From Bryopsis sp. KO-2023 (taxonomy: Eukaryota; Chlorophyta; Ulvophyceae; Bryopsidales; Bryopsidaceae), in the NCBI GenBank assembly GCA_030272585.1, contig BSYQ01000001.1:3100001-3164000 (forward strand): DNA of 64,000 nt, read 5' to 3'. Under the pieces are notes generated by a model. It was given only the letters and a program-made list of their open reading frames with translations. It had not been told where the DNA came from and searched no databases. Made by a program: the position numbers and the translations under genes. Below, in pieces: positions 48,640 to 60,723 of this stretch (position 1 is the stretch's first letter; every line of letters begins with the position of its first letter).

Positions 48640-49944
48640 ATGGTGCAAATCGAAGAGATATTTGACGAAAGTGAGAGTCCGGAGGGCAGGAAAATCGACG
48701 ATTCTGAAGGACCAACAGAAGCGTCAGTCTCGGAGCCGTCGTCCAGCGAAAACGTATGTACTGGGTTTGGGCTTCTTGCTGCAGCACTCCCGAAATCGAT
48801 CATTCTGTGGTGGCTTTGTGAAGAACGAGGCATATCCCACACATTTCACATATGTCATGCTCCTGTGAAGTTGCAGCAGAATCAACCATTTGAACCTGTG
48901 TCCACCTCAATGCCTTTATAGAGTGTGAACTTTACCTTACTGATTTACCCAGGTAGAGCGAGCAGAAGCCCTGAAATTGCAAGGAAATCAAGCATATGGG
49001 GAACAAGACTACTCAAGGGCGACCGTAAGTCTTACAGCTTCACCACCATGGAAAACCGAAAGCTGACTAAGACATTCTCCGAACCACCCTGGCTAGGGTA
49101 GAACACTATGTTTGAGGGAAGAGCTAAGATTTCCTTTTTCCATGGCAGGAATTATACTCAGACGCCCTTGCTCTAGTTCCTGGGGATTCGACAGAGAGCT
49201 CTGTTTACCATGCAAATCGAGCAGCCTGCCAGCTTGCCCTGAGCAACTTTTCTGAAGCGATCCAAGACTGCACACGGGCATTGGAAGTGAATGGAAACTA
49301 TGTGAAGGCGCTCATGCGAAGGAGCTCAGCGTATGAGAAACTTGATGAACTGGAGAAAGCGCTTGAAGATGCCAAGAAGGTGGATCTCCAGCATCCAGGC
49401 CTGTCGAATTTTTGCTGGTTTTCTGTTTATTTTAACCAGGATTTTCACCTTCCATGACCAGGATGTGTAGTAGGCTATTGCCTGTTTCAAAGAGTCCAGG
49501 ACCTGCTAGTATCTTTGAAAGCAAACACATGGACTGGAAACCGAGAGAAAAAATCCGATGACTTTCATACTTCCTGTTGGATCATTTGGTTGTGGGGAAT
49601 GTACAGCTGAAATGCACTCTGCTTGCGTTCTCGTTCCCTTAGGTTCTTGAATTAGAAGAGCATCCCGTCGCAAAGAAAACCGTCGCTCGACTGGAACCCA
49701 AGGTCGAAGAGAGGCGAGAAAAAATGAAGGAGGAAATGATAGGTGGGGTGAAATGTTGACTGATATGAACGTTTTCTAGCCAGCTATGCTGCTGTCATGC
49801 CTGATTGATGGGGGCACTGTCTCAGCAGGGAAATTGAAGGACATGGGAAATGCCGTTCTTGGGAAATTTGGAATGTCTCTAGACAACTTCAACGCACAGA
49901 AAGATCCAGAAACTGGGAGCTACAGCATCAATTTCAAGCAGTGA
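48640..49944 (+). CDS. TTC1: TTC1-like tetratricopeptide protein
   Basis: Five exons give 210 residues: 48640-48753, 48953-49024, 49149-49379, 49643-49742, 49829-49944; phases close. An acidic Ser/Glu-rich start (EIFDESESPEGRKIDDSEG) precedes three TPRs: ALKLQGNQAYGEQDYSRATE, SSVYHANRAACQLALSNFSE, YVKALMRRSSAYEKLDELEK. The family-specific end is EEMIGKLKDMGNAVLGKFGM, then SLDNF and TGSYSINFKQ, matching human TTC1 (GKLKDLGN ... TGSYSINF). Human TTC1 is longer (292) with a longer acidic start. TTC1 is a cytosolic adaptor reported to bind Hsp70/Hsp90 and G-protein subunits. The GTGGAT donor after 49379 is a weak match to consensus. Confidence 0.94.
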
Positions 49945-50317
49945 CAAAGCCGGCTGAAGTTGGGGAGGAATTCCCGAGGGACCTGTCGGGACGTGGTGTT
50001 TTTTATGTAGTGTTTGATCTTGATCAAAGTGTAGATAAGAAGAGCAATGTGTCTTTCAACCAGGCTTGTACAATTCTGTTACGGATTATGTAATGAATGC
50101 CTGCGGAGATGTAGCGATTAGCAGTAAGCTCGATGAAACATCCTAGCCAGCATTCTTGGCAGATCCAAATGCATGTAAACCATTTGAAAGGAGAACTTGG
50201 ATCCTTTGTCAAGAATTCACTCATCGAAGCCGAGAAACCAAGGGCTAAAATACAGACTTGCAACAACCTTCCCCTACTATACAAAAACTCCCAGTCAAGA
50301 CGAAAGCAAAAAGAAAA
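49945..50317. other. Convergent 3' spacer TTC1 / VSR
   Basis: 373 bp with no gene; both genes must end their transcripts here. Confidence 0.45.
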
Positions 50318-53300
50318 TCAAACTGAATTCTCTCCAATCGTGGGTAGCTCCATATCCCCTCCCCCTAGGACGGGCGCCGTGCTGGTGGGCATTTCTTCCT
50401 CATCAGGGCTGACGGTGGCCAGAATAGTGTCGGAAGACATAGGATTATTTCCAAGCAACTTCTGGTTCAGCTGTGGGTCACTCACCTGGATCGCAACAAT
50501 ACATTCTGTGAGCATCCCCCTCCTTTTCTCAAACTCTAACCTGTCGTTATTGTTGCATGTGCAGGCTCACCATTTTTTTCTTGTCAGAGTAGACTTTCAC
50601 AGCAGCGACCCCGACTAGAGCCATGCACAGGGAAACCACGACCCATCCAGCCACGATTCCAGCACCTGGAATGCAAACGAGCGAGTTCCTATCGTGTTCG
50701 TTCAATCACTCCAAGCATGCATGCTTGCGCGACACCACTTGTGTTCAGAGCGGGCCTTTTGTATAATCCTACCGATAGTCCTGCTCTTCTCAACACAACC
50801 AGCTCCTTTCAAATAGAAGGTTGGGTTGTCTTTGCAAAGAGGGGTGCAATTCTCGACCCCGTCCCCCTCGAAGCCTTCTGGACACTTGCATGTGTGAATC
50901 ATGTCATGGTTGAAGGTGCCGTTTTCATTTCTCTCCAGCTGGCCCTTGGAAGCTTTTTCCTACAAGCACTGATTTGTTAGGCCACACCGAAAACGCAACA
51001 AAACTTCTATCCTTTTCAAGAAGTCGCTTTTTCAATTGCTTTGTATCACAATAGATCTGCAGCACATATCTTTATATGCGCTAGTTTTTTTTTAATCAAG
51101 TTTGCGTCCAAAAACTAGGGCATCGCATTTATCATAGATGCGATTTGTTGCAGCCAAAGGAATATAATAGGCGAACCCTAAAATCCCTGCAACAAAAAAG
51201 GCTGAGAAACGAACGTCCAACAGAAGGCACCAGAGGAAAAAACGAACAGAACAGAACAAAGTAACAGTGAGGAGCTGTGAAGTATCGAACATCATTGCAC
51301 CTGATACCGAGAGATCCTGTCCACACAAGCGCTGTACTGTTTTCCCTTGATGACGGCATGCCAGCAGCCTCCGTGTTGGTTTTCTCCTTCCAGATCACAT
51401 ACCCTCGGAATATTTGACTCGCACCTTAAAGAAGAAATATGCATGGATTTTTAACAGCAGATCATCCGTTCGTTGTAAAATCAACCCCTTTTTTTAGAAA
51501 AACACGTCCCCCCAAAAAGTTTAGAGTGAATGGTAGTATATTTGCTTACTCGTATCCACCGTATGTATTGTGGCATGCACATCTTTCGCATGTGCATTCC
51601 TCTTCCAAGGACAGAGTCAAGCACTCGTTCTTGTCTTTGCAGACAGCAGGGGCATCTGGATCCTCTGGATTTGTCATTGAGGAGAATCTTGAAGGATCGC
51701 ACTCACATGTGAATCCACGGAATGTGTTTCTGCAGTAGGTTTTGCCATGGTCTTCCCTGCACGAATCATTCAAAACTCAGAAGGGGGTATCCCCAACCTG
51801 AATCATTGTCTTCAATAAATCAATATTACATAAATGTCTTCGCTTCCCCACATACCCACATGCAGTGCTTTTTGTCGAAATTGATACCAGAAATAATGTT
51901 GCAGATATGCTTTCACACAATCTCACCCGTTTCTGCAAAGCATGTCTCCGTATTCTCCTGGTGCACACTCGTCGAATGATACCTGATTATCCAGACACAA
52001 ATCTGGAACTTGCCCATCGCTGAAGCCTGCACACACCGCCTCGAACCACGCTACACAAAGACACCAAGTCAATACCTCTGGGACTGAAAAAGAATCCAAA
52101 GTGGAGACGTCACCATACCAACATTTTTTTTCAGGAGAAAATTTTACCTGCCCGCGTCCACCGCCCCATATATTGGGCACCATTGATGACATATGTGGGG
52201 TCGAAGAGGATTTCCGATCTTTCTTCATTGCCCAAGGAGTCCTACGCTCACGCAATAGTCAGAAAAACATCGTTGGGTTACCATTTGCGCCGCCAGAACG
52301 TAAGTATCGACTGCTTGCACCTGATAGGCCCGTTCCAGAAGCGAGTTTTCGGCATCGTTCTCGAAATCTCCCATGCACGCGTGGATCGCTTCGATGCCTC
52401 CTCGCAGTTTTTCTTCGCCTTTCAATGTGCGAACTACTCCTTCTGCGCACTCGATCGTCAGAGAGTCTTGGTTCATCTTGCAGCGCTCGTCATCAAGAAG
52501 CTTGAAGTCCCACCAGAACCCTGGCTGTTCGGACAGCTCCCCAATCTTGTTTACGCACTCGGAGAACGCCATATGCTGTGAAAAAGAGGACTCCTCAGTA
52601 AGCACATCGCTAATAAACAGCTCTATCGCCTTTCGAGTGTTCGGGCTGATCCGTGAAGAGCATCACCTTGACCACATCCGCCCCCGTTGCGCTCACTCCA
52701 TTCGGTGGTCTTCGTACACAGTAGCGACCTTTGTTGGTGCAATGGGAATCACAGTATGTGCTCGAGCTCGTTGAACACCGAACCAGCAGGCTACGGTAAC
52801 GGAATTGGAGATTTTCTTCTCTTGCCAAGCGAACCATCCACCCAGCAATTAACTGTATCGCACACAACGGGAATATTAGACTGCTCCGTGAGTCTATTGC
52901 TCCATTGTACGGCCGTCTCATGAGCCTTGTGTACACAGTCCAACTTTACCCTTATGAAATTGATCTTCCTCTCGCAGTAGCTACCCATGTGCTGCTCGCA
53001 AAGGTCGCGCTCAGTTCCAAAGAGGACAACCTCCACCTGAAGATGACGATGGTACTATTATCAGCCCCAGTAACCAGGCTGTTACGAGCAGGGCCACGGC
53101 AATCACCCAATGCCCACCTTTTTTGGGAAGAAAACAAACACATATGCCTCTATCGACCAACCTTGTCTGTTCTTGCGATGGAGTCAGTGAAATCAATAAC
53201 CACTGAAGGAACAGCCTCCCCATCCACAGTACTCAGATTCGCTTCGGTTGTTAATTCATCAGTGTCAACAGAACGAAGCGTAGACACGACAGGAATCGTG

Positions 53301-54421
53301 ACATTCGCCTGGCCGCTGCGACACAAAAAAATGCCTTTGTTCAGTGCCACAAATTCTTTCTTCCACCAAAAAAGCAGATCAGCTGATCATAATGCGAACC
53401 TAAGACTTCCCGTCGCACTCACTCAACAGCCTCCGTCCTGGGTGGATAAGTAGGGACATCCAGGGGGTAGTAGTGGTCGATGAGAATCACCTGCAATGTT
53501 CGTCCACAGCGTTGAATTATCTCTTGGGGCGCACCCAAACTAAATTTCAAGTCGACATCGATGCAACTCTTACCGCAGCCGCCCCAATCTCCTGGGCATG
53601 CAAAGCTTGCTCATAGAACTCGCAACGGCCACGGCCTGCACAAACACAAGTATTTGGACAATGCTCTGCAACTATCTAGTTTCTATTGAAAAGCTATCAG
53701 CAAATCGTACCTGCCATGATCACGAGGAGACAAAATGGGCCACTGGGAAGCTTTGAACCCGACTGGAGACCCTAACAACGAAGCAACATGCACAATTAAG
53801 TCCCACCCGCGAGAGTTTCGCTGACAGATCTCATTGGCGTGTCCAGTTTTCACTCACCCTCGGTTTTTTGCAAGCGTACTCACAATCTTGTCCACACTCA
53901 AACAGGAGGTCGGAGTAGTAAACAGGGGAGCATCTGCAAGCCAACAGCAACAACAGATGTTGATAGTTTGGGAGGATAGGTTCTAACCCAGACTACTTTG
54001 GTTGGCTTTCCTTCGAAGCTCTGTCAATTCGCTCCTGACCGAATATTTCATACCGTAATGCTCTTGCATAGGGCTGATCCCCGAAAGTTCCCATGGCGGC
54101 CGGCACTGTGGAAGCGGTCCCATTGGAGAATTCGAACGTCAGGAGGGCAGTCTCACGACTTCCCGCCTACATACCGATCGTTGTGCTTTAGCACCACTGC
54201 TTTTTGGTCTGGGCCTTGCATGCCCGACACCATCCACATGCATGTAATGTACTGTTTTTTTTTTTGAAGAGTTTTACACGACGAAAAAGGTAAGAAAACG
54301 CATGTGACATTTCAGGACGTCTTTCGCCCTCTGTGTCTACCTTGTACACAGTGGCCGTTGTTACAGCGACTCCCGCCGCAATGAGTAAAACTTTCAACAG
54401 GGCACGTTGGACGGTGCGCAT
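50318..54421 (-). CDS. VSR: Vacuolar sorting receptor (BP80/VSR family)
   Basis: Seventeen exons give 726 residues: 54421-54341, 54166-54054, 53933-53858, 53771-53711, 53635-53574, 53490-53423, 53315-53162, 53036-52950, 52852-52667, 52575-52282, 52241-52148, 52050-51927, 51756-51550, 51424-51301, 50959-50773, 50665-50571, 50485-50318; all phases close. Order: signal peptide (LLKVLLIAAGVAVTTATVY); PA domain (AAMGTFGDQPY, ECGQDCEYACK, RCEFYEQALHAQEIGAAAVI); central Cys-rich domain (CTNKGRYC, QPGFWWDFKLLDDERCKM, PTYVINGAQYMGRW); EGF-like repeats (RNTFRGFTCECD, CTCERCACHNTYGGYE, GENQHGGCWHA, HTCKCPEGFEGDGVENC); one membrane helix (AGIVAGWVVVSLCMALVGVA); a 60-residue cytosolic tail. VSRs carry soluble proteins from the Golgi to the vacuole. 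It is about 100 residues longer than plant VSRs. The tail has no obvious YxxPhi motif. Confidence 0.93.
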
Positions 54422-55676
54422 TGTCTCAGCGGCCTAGCTTTTTTTGGCGGTGATGGGCAGGGGGATTGAGTTTGGGGGTATGGATATGGGCTTGACTGCG
54501 GCGTAAAAACTGACCCAGAAGAGCTTAAAATAAGACTGCTTTGACCATTTGCGGCTGGTCAGTTGGGAAGAGCCAAGGAAGAAACACGTCAAGGCAGCAG
54601 CCGCTTAAAGCCTGGAGCCTTGACAGTGTCACAGTTTTCCAGTGAGCCCTGAAAACCTTTTGCAGTGACCACTTCCCAAACACAGAGGCCACCACTGCAA
54701 ATAGAACTGGTGAGGAGACAGCTGATGGTGGCAGTCTCCTCCACCAACAATCCATGGACTTGTGCAATATGGGGACAGATCGAGTTGAGAAGAAATATTT
54801 CCAAGAAGTCGCAAGGGACCTGTGAATTTGGCTCAGTTGTGATACTTTTACAACATCATTGGAAACTCAACAACGAAAGTTTGGAAGGCGAGTTTTTGAT
54901 ACATCCACACACGTGCAGGCTGCCAGCACCACAAGGTCCGAACAAGCTTATATCGCCAACACCGCAGATCCCGGCACTCCCCTCGTATCGCAAATTACAT
55001 ATTCATATCCATGGTGGTCCCTTAAACTTGCACATGCAAACCACACCCCCTGGAGGCCCAAAATACAACTAAAACATTCCAACCTTCTCTCTAAGATTTT
55101 GCGCTTGCCTCCAAGCCGTGCTGTGGGGAAGGAATTCGGCTTGATGAGCATCCAACATTGCAAACGACTTTTCTGCAATGACCTGGATGTCGGCAATCTT
55201 TCACATGGAACAAATACAGAAAGGGATCAGATACTCATCCCTTAGTAGTTGACCAATCCACTGAATCTTGAAAAAATACAGAAGCAAAACCAGCAGCAAG
55301 GGTCACTACAGTTTATTCCTCCAGAGGTTCTCTGTTGTAATGTTATTTTGCTAATGGTTGCATCTTGAGTGAAGGAAGAGCAAATCTGCACTCCCATTTC
55401 CCGCACTTGGTCAAAATTCTTTCACCCCCCCCCCCAAAAAAAAAAAAAATGAAAAAATAGAAAAACATGGAAGTGGAATACACTAGTTTTTTCGTGTACT
55501 CCAATAAGTCTCCTATCAGCAGTATTTAACCCCCCAAAAATTCTGCCAGAATTAATGCAGAAGAATCACTATGAAATGTCTATAAACCGATTTAAAAAAA
55601 CCCTATACACCAGCTCTATCAGGTGGAAACTCAGCTGCTTGTCATAGCAACAAAAAAAAAGCCCAGGGATTTTAAT
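54422..55676. other. Spacer between VSR and gamma-CA-like
   Basis: About 1.25 kb, with the VSR promoter at its left and the gamma-CA-like 3' region at its right. A C-then-A run (55427-55450) is visible. Open frames (for example plus 54665-55072) have no recognisable features. Confidence 0.45.
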
Positions 55677-56742
55677 TCAACTCAGTTCAATTCCTAATCG
55701 ACTTCTTGGAGCCTTGTGAAATTTCGATCGCACCTCGTCAGGAGTGAGATCCCTCACTTTTCTTGCTGGATTTCCACCCCACAGTTCTTTGGATGGGACG
55801 AGCTTTCCGGGAGGTAGCACGCTGCCGGGTGCCAAGACCGCATTTGTTTGAATCACGCAGCCTTCCATGACCACCGATTTCTCGCCGATCACGCACAGAT
55901 CTTCAATCTTGCAGGATCGCAGCATGCAGTTGGGACCGACAGTCACATATTTTCCAATGGACGTTGCGGCAGACAGACCTGTAGGAGAGGTCCTGAATTT
56001 CACATTGAGGGGACCAGGAATCATATTTCTGAGAAATTTGTGTTTTTTGTTCCCCAAGCCAGCTCCACTAACCACAAAGCATCCGTTCTGGAATGTTTCA
56101 TATATGAGGGCACTCGACAAAAAAAAACATTATTTTTTTCTCAATTTGCTTGACAAACCATCGATGTACGGCACAATAACCAAAAATGTCTCAGTCTTTT
56201 CTTAGTGTTTCGTTTTCTACCGGTTTTTCCAAATGGAATATAGATATTGCAGGTGCAAGCGACAAAAATCGAAAGTTTCATTCCAATTACCTGGCAGCAT
56301 GGATCACTGTTCTGTCCTGAATGTTGCTCCAGCAGTCCACTCTGATCGCATTCAGATCGCCCCTCAAAACAGCCCCATACCACACAGACACCTGCAACCC
56401 ACACCAACGAAAAGCAAAGTACAGACCCTGGGGTGATCACACGTACAAGCACCACCATCTGAAACACTCAATATTCCATACCCGTTCATACAAGTCCACA
56501 TCTCCGATAATCACTGCACTGGGGGCCACCCAAGCGTCTGGAGCTTTCACGGGGATTCTGTTTCCCAGGACTAACTCGTTGCGTTGTCGGCAGTAGGGCT
56601 CCTGGTCGATAGGAATGGGAGAGGCGCTGGCGTTTCCGCTGTGAACGTCCCTGGACCCCACCGCGACCGAGCCTCGCGCGGTGAGGGTGGTCGCAGAGGA
56701 TGCACCCCTCAACAAGCCAGTGAGTTTTCCCAAGCCTCGCAT
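55677..56742 (-). CDS. Gamma carbonic anhydrase-like subunit of mitochondrial complex I
   Basis: Three exons give 225 residues: 56742-56482, 56391-56291, 55992-55677; phases close. The left-handed beta-helix is clear: KAPDAWVAPSAVIIGDVDLY, VSVWYGAVLRGDLNAIRV, NIQDRTVIHAA, TSPTGLSAATSIGKYVTVG, CMLRSCKIEDLCVIGEKSVV, and the end SKELWGGNPARKVRDLT. The RTSPTGL-SIGKYVTVG stretch and LRSC in place of the zinc-binding HGC assign it to the non-catalytic gamma-CAL branch of plants and protists, which sits with active gamma-CAs in the matrix-side domain of complex I. The N-terminus MRGLGKLTGLLRGASSATT is an Arg/Ser-rich mitochondrial presequence. The start is the first ATG in frame. It is head to head with the RWD/RING gene. 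Confidence 0.93.
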
Positions 56743-56993
56743 ATTTCGTCCAGCAAGAACTCGAAACAAAGCACGGCTTTAAATAGATGTCGATGGAAAA
56801 CTGTCGAGGAAACGAGTAACGGATGAGTCATTGCGTAAGTGTGTTTTGTCTTTTCTAGTGCAATTTATTCGATCGAGTTGGGAAGTGTGTGTGGATAAGG
56901 CAGCCCAGTAGCTGAGGTTTTCAGAGAGGAGAGTCCTCTGGACGAATCTGTTCAGAGGAAAGAAAAAAAAAACGACGAAAAGAAAAATTGGGA
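56743..56993. promoter_or_regulatory. Bidirectional promoter region, gamma-CA-like / RWD-RING gene
   Basis: 251 bp between divergent start codons; no TATA box evident. Confidence 0.45.
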
Positions 56994-59851
56994 ATGGATT
57001 CTGTGGACGAAGAAATCGTGAACGAGGATTATGGAGGCTTGCAGAATCGAGACGCCAGAAAGCGACTGGCTCGTGACAAATACTTCGAAAACAGGGAAGC
57101 AGCTGAGATAAGAGAACTAGCCACCGCCGCAGTAGTTCGCAAGGTATGTTCCGAAACGACCCCCATTTTTTTCCCCTCAGTCAGTCTCACACTTTTTATT
57201 CCCCCTGCTGCTCTAGAAACCGTCGTAAGACTGAGTTTTTTCCACTGTGTGTGTGTGTGTGTGGGGGTTATGTTAGGTCGAGGAAGAAGAAGCTGAAAAG
57301 CTGAGGCAAAGACTGGAGGCTCAAAGCCTGCAGGGGAAAAGAGAAAAAACTCAAAGAGAGGTTTTCATCGAGGGGGAGCTGGCCCGTGTGAGGCAGGTCC
57401 GTCAGAATTGAATGGAAGCTACACCTTTGTTTGTTTTTAAACCTCTTTTATCAATATTTGCAGCACTGATGGATCCACTCTTGTAAACCCATGAGCTGTA
57501 TTTACTTCGAATGCAAGGCATATCGCAACGAACGTGGTTTTGGTCCTGGATTGAATGGTTATGCAAAGAACAGAGTGGCTTTACATAGGATGTGTGTGTG
57601 TGTGCAGGTTCTACCTCAAGATCAGTTAAAATCATGTGTGATCGACATGGTTCAGGTAATGCCTAACTGGAGTTGGTGCTGGAAATTGAATCGGAAATTG
57701 AATGGATTGGAGGTAGCAGGATTGCTTGCAGCTCCATTTCTGCATGACTGATTTCTGTTCGGATGCACAGGTGGCAGTGAATGTCACAAACTGGCGGAGC
57801 TTAACCCTGTATCTACGGTTCCCCGATGCGTATCCCCAGGTAAAACAGATGTTTTTTGGTGTAGCCTTTCTTATGTGAGGATCAATGATACTGCCCATCA
57901 ACCAATCGACTACAAAACCTTTTCAAGTCTCTGTTTCTGTTTTTTTTTCAAAAATGCACGGAATGATTCCATGTCTGACCAGTGGGAAGTGTTCATCTCC
58001 AATCCATTTTTTTGTAGTTTCCAGGAAACCCTCAACATCGACATCGTCAGCAGGACGCTGTCCGCGGAACTCATGTCCAAGGTGAAAGCGGCGGCAGAGA
58101 AAGAGTCCGCCAAACACCTGGGCCAGGAGCAAGTTTTGCCTGTGGCCAATTTGGTGCGATCGTTTATGGAAACCAACAGATTGGCACCCGCCTATGAGGA
58201 CATCAAAGAGGTCAGATCAAAAAATAATTAAAAAGAAAATTCCTGGAATCAAAAGGAGGAGAAAGATTGTGCAATTGTTTCGTCACCGGACTTTCTGGAA
58301 AAGAGATTGCCTATGCCAGGCATTTGAATTCATTCATCCAATTTCTCGGTTGAATTATATATATTCTTTGGCTTAGACCCTTCTCAAAATGTCCCCGATT
58401 CGAAAATTGAACCAACGGCGCATTTCTGATGTTACGAAGATTCAAGCCTTGCTGGCGGACACCCCATGCACTTTGAAATCTTCCAAGGAGAAAACTGGGA
58501 CCGTCCACATCATCCTTCGGGAGGAAAAGTATTTCCTGGACTTGAAATTCTCTCTGCCGAAAGACTACCCCGAGCGCATGGTGGAGATCCACTTGAATGA
58601 TGGTAACCTGCCATCGGAAGTGCAGAGCACCATGTTGACGCAGGCCGAAGAGAAAGGTCGGCGATTGGCGGAGGCCCCAAAGGTTGGTGGTTGCGAAAAT
58701 CTTGGATTGGTTTTCAGTTTTTTTTTTTTTTTTTTCTTTTTCTGTGGAACCCTAGCTGCATCACTGCATTGATAAAAGCAAAAGACAGATATCCTCTGAA
58801 ATTTTTCTTAGTGGAGGAAAACAGCAGAAAAACAGGACTGAAAATTTTCAAAACTCTTGGGCTGCTTTAATTTTATGTGCATATGGATATATTTTTGCCA
58901 TGTTTTATTGTGAAGGTTTTTTTTCTTCTTGTTTTTCTGCTTTGTAGGTTGGACAGGTTGGGGGTCCATCGGTTGGGCGAGAAGGGGCCGGGACGGGGCA
59001 ATCTTCCAAAGCCGAAAAGTTAGCTCAAAATCAATCGTTGCAAAGCAGAAAGATGCAAGGGAATCTGCAGGTGATTTTTTTTGCAGGGAATGTTGCAAAG
59101 CTGTTCATCGATCGAATGCTGGCTACTTCTAGAGAAAACAGCTATTTTTTCAATCTCGTTTTCTTTTTTTTGTTGGATAGGCGAGCGCAGAAGAAGCCAG
59201 GAGAAAAGCAGAAGCGTTGCAGAAACGATTGGAAGATGAGCACGTGGCAAAACCCAGTTTATATCCTGTGGTGAAATATTTGCTGGAGGACTGTCTACGT
59301 GCCGTGGCGGCTGGGAAATGCCTAATATGCAAGAAGAGATTGATACCTGGTGCTTCATCCGTATAAAGCAAAGTTTTCATTTTGTGCAAAGTCAACTCCA
59401 AAATTTTCCTGAAAAGTGACTGGAATCGTGATGTTTGGTTATTCTCTGGCATTGGGTAAATCCTGTCACAGTGATCCAAAGATGTATTACAAAAGTGGGG
59501 GGCAGCAAATCTGCCTGAACGGTGGAAATGTCTGTAGCGTTTCTGCCAAGGTTTTAGTGTCGACGCCTCGAAACCGTTCTTTTTGGATTACATACAGGGG
59601 ACCCATCAAAAGTGGGGAAAATTCCAAAGGATATGGTGACGTTCCGGCTCTACTGCGGCCACATGTATCATTTCAAATGTGTGGAGGAGTACCTCAGCAG
59701 TCCGCCGTTCGGCAAGGGTTGCATGTCATGTGGAACGAAAATTCAACACAGAAAGCTGGTGACGAACGAAAAAGTTCTGGAACAGAGGTGGATGCAACAA
59801 GAGGCAAGGGCCAGAGAAATCGCAGACGTGGCAGACTTCATGTCGTTTTGA
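56994..59851 (+). CDS. RWD-like and RING-H2 domain protein (putative E3 ubiquitin ligase)
   Basis: Nine exons give 474 residues: 56994-57143, 57277-57396, 57608-57655, 57771-57839, 58025-58210, 58377-58682, 58948-59070, 59181-59349, 59598-59851; phases close. A charged helical start (residues 1-90) is followed by an RWD-like fold (VAVNVTNWRSLTLYLRFPDA, YPQETLNIDIVS), a second RWD-like segment (KTGTVHIILREEKYFLDLKF, SLPKDYPE), a coiled stretch (ASAEEARRKAEALQKRLEDE) and a C-terminal RING: CLICKKRLIPG, then CGHMYHFKCVEEYL and GCMSCG, spacing C-C-C-H-H-C-C-C, so RING-H2. Two RWD units before a RING recall FANCL and related ligases, but I do not see enough similarity to name it. RWD domains usually bind E2 enzymes or regulators, so an E3 role is inferred. 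Confidence 0.85.
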
Positions 59852-60213
59852 TGTTGCTGTTGATTTTGTTGGGAGTGCCAGCCTTGTGTGCCCTTCAGAT
59901 TTTATTTTTTTTCCCTTTTTTTTGGCAAGATCGATTAGTTAAGACTTGTATTCTTCTTCAATGTGGACATCAACCGCATGGAAAACTGTTGCAACGCCGT
60001 TGATATTCTTGATGGAATGACTGTGTCAATTCTGGATTCTGGTGTTTTTGTTCCTGTTCTGGACGCAGCCTCCAAGCCCCATATAGCCTGTCTAGTGCAC
60101 CATATTTTCCAAATATGGTTGTGCCATGCATTCTCCTGTCCAAAGATGCTTTTATTCAGCAGGTTTCTTTTTAGTTTTATCGCATCTCTTGAGCGCGAAA
60201 GGATAACATTTAC
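59852..60213. other. Spacer before dispersed repeat C
   Basis: 3' region of the RWD-RING gene; no coding similarity and no sign of the missing 5' exons of the polyprenyl synthase. Confidence 0.45.
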
Positions 60214-60723
60214 TTGTCACATGGTCTGTCTTAAAACCCAGTTGCTTACAGCGTTTTGTTTTCATTTCACTACAAGAAAAGCTCAACCACCTCTCTGGAA
60301 AAAACCTGCAGGGATAAGCCCACGGTGTTGAAAATGGCGAGAAACTCTGTTGATGCGGAAACAGAGATGGGAAGATTGTATAATTGATGAGAGTGTGGCA
60401 ATTTGTTTGATCACCAAAAAATGCCCTTAGAATAATTTGAGGAACGATGGTCCTGTGGGCACAACTCACCAGCACCTTGTGTTTCTGAAAACTGTCCACA
60501 AGCTGTTGTGTGCTTTTGTGAGTGGCACACAGTGATATTTTTTCCTTCAAATAAATGGATTGTACCCTTCTTGGAAAAATCTAACAAGAGTAGGAAGAGA
60601 TTTTAACTGAACACAAATCACCTTTTTTTATTTTAGCTGCTCTTGAGCTCCTTAATCCATACGTTGCAGTTAAGTTTTGGGCAGGATCCCTTTTGTAAAC
60701 ATGCAGAGAATGACTTTTTGCTC
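60214..60723 (+). repeat. Dispersed repeat, copy C
   Basis: Matches copy A from CATGGTCTGTCTT (40316) through GAGAATGACTTTTTGCT (about 40836) with small gaps, then stops abruptly where polyprenyl synthase coding sequence begins. Confidence 0.85.
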
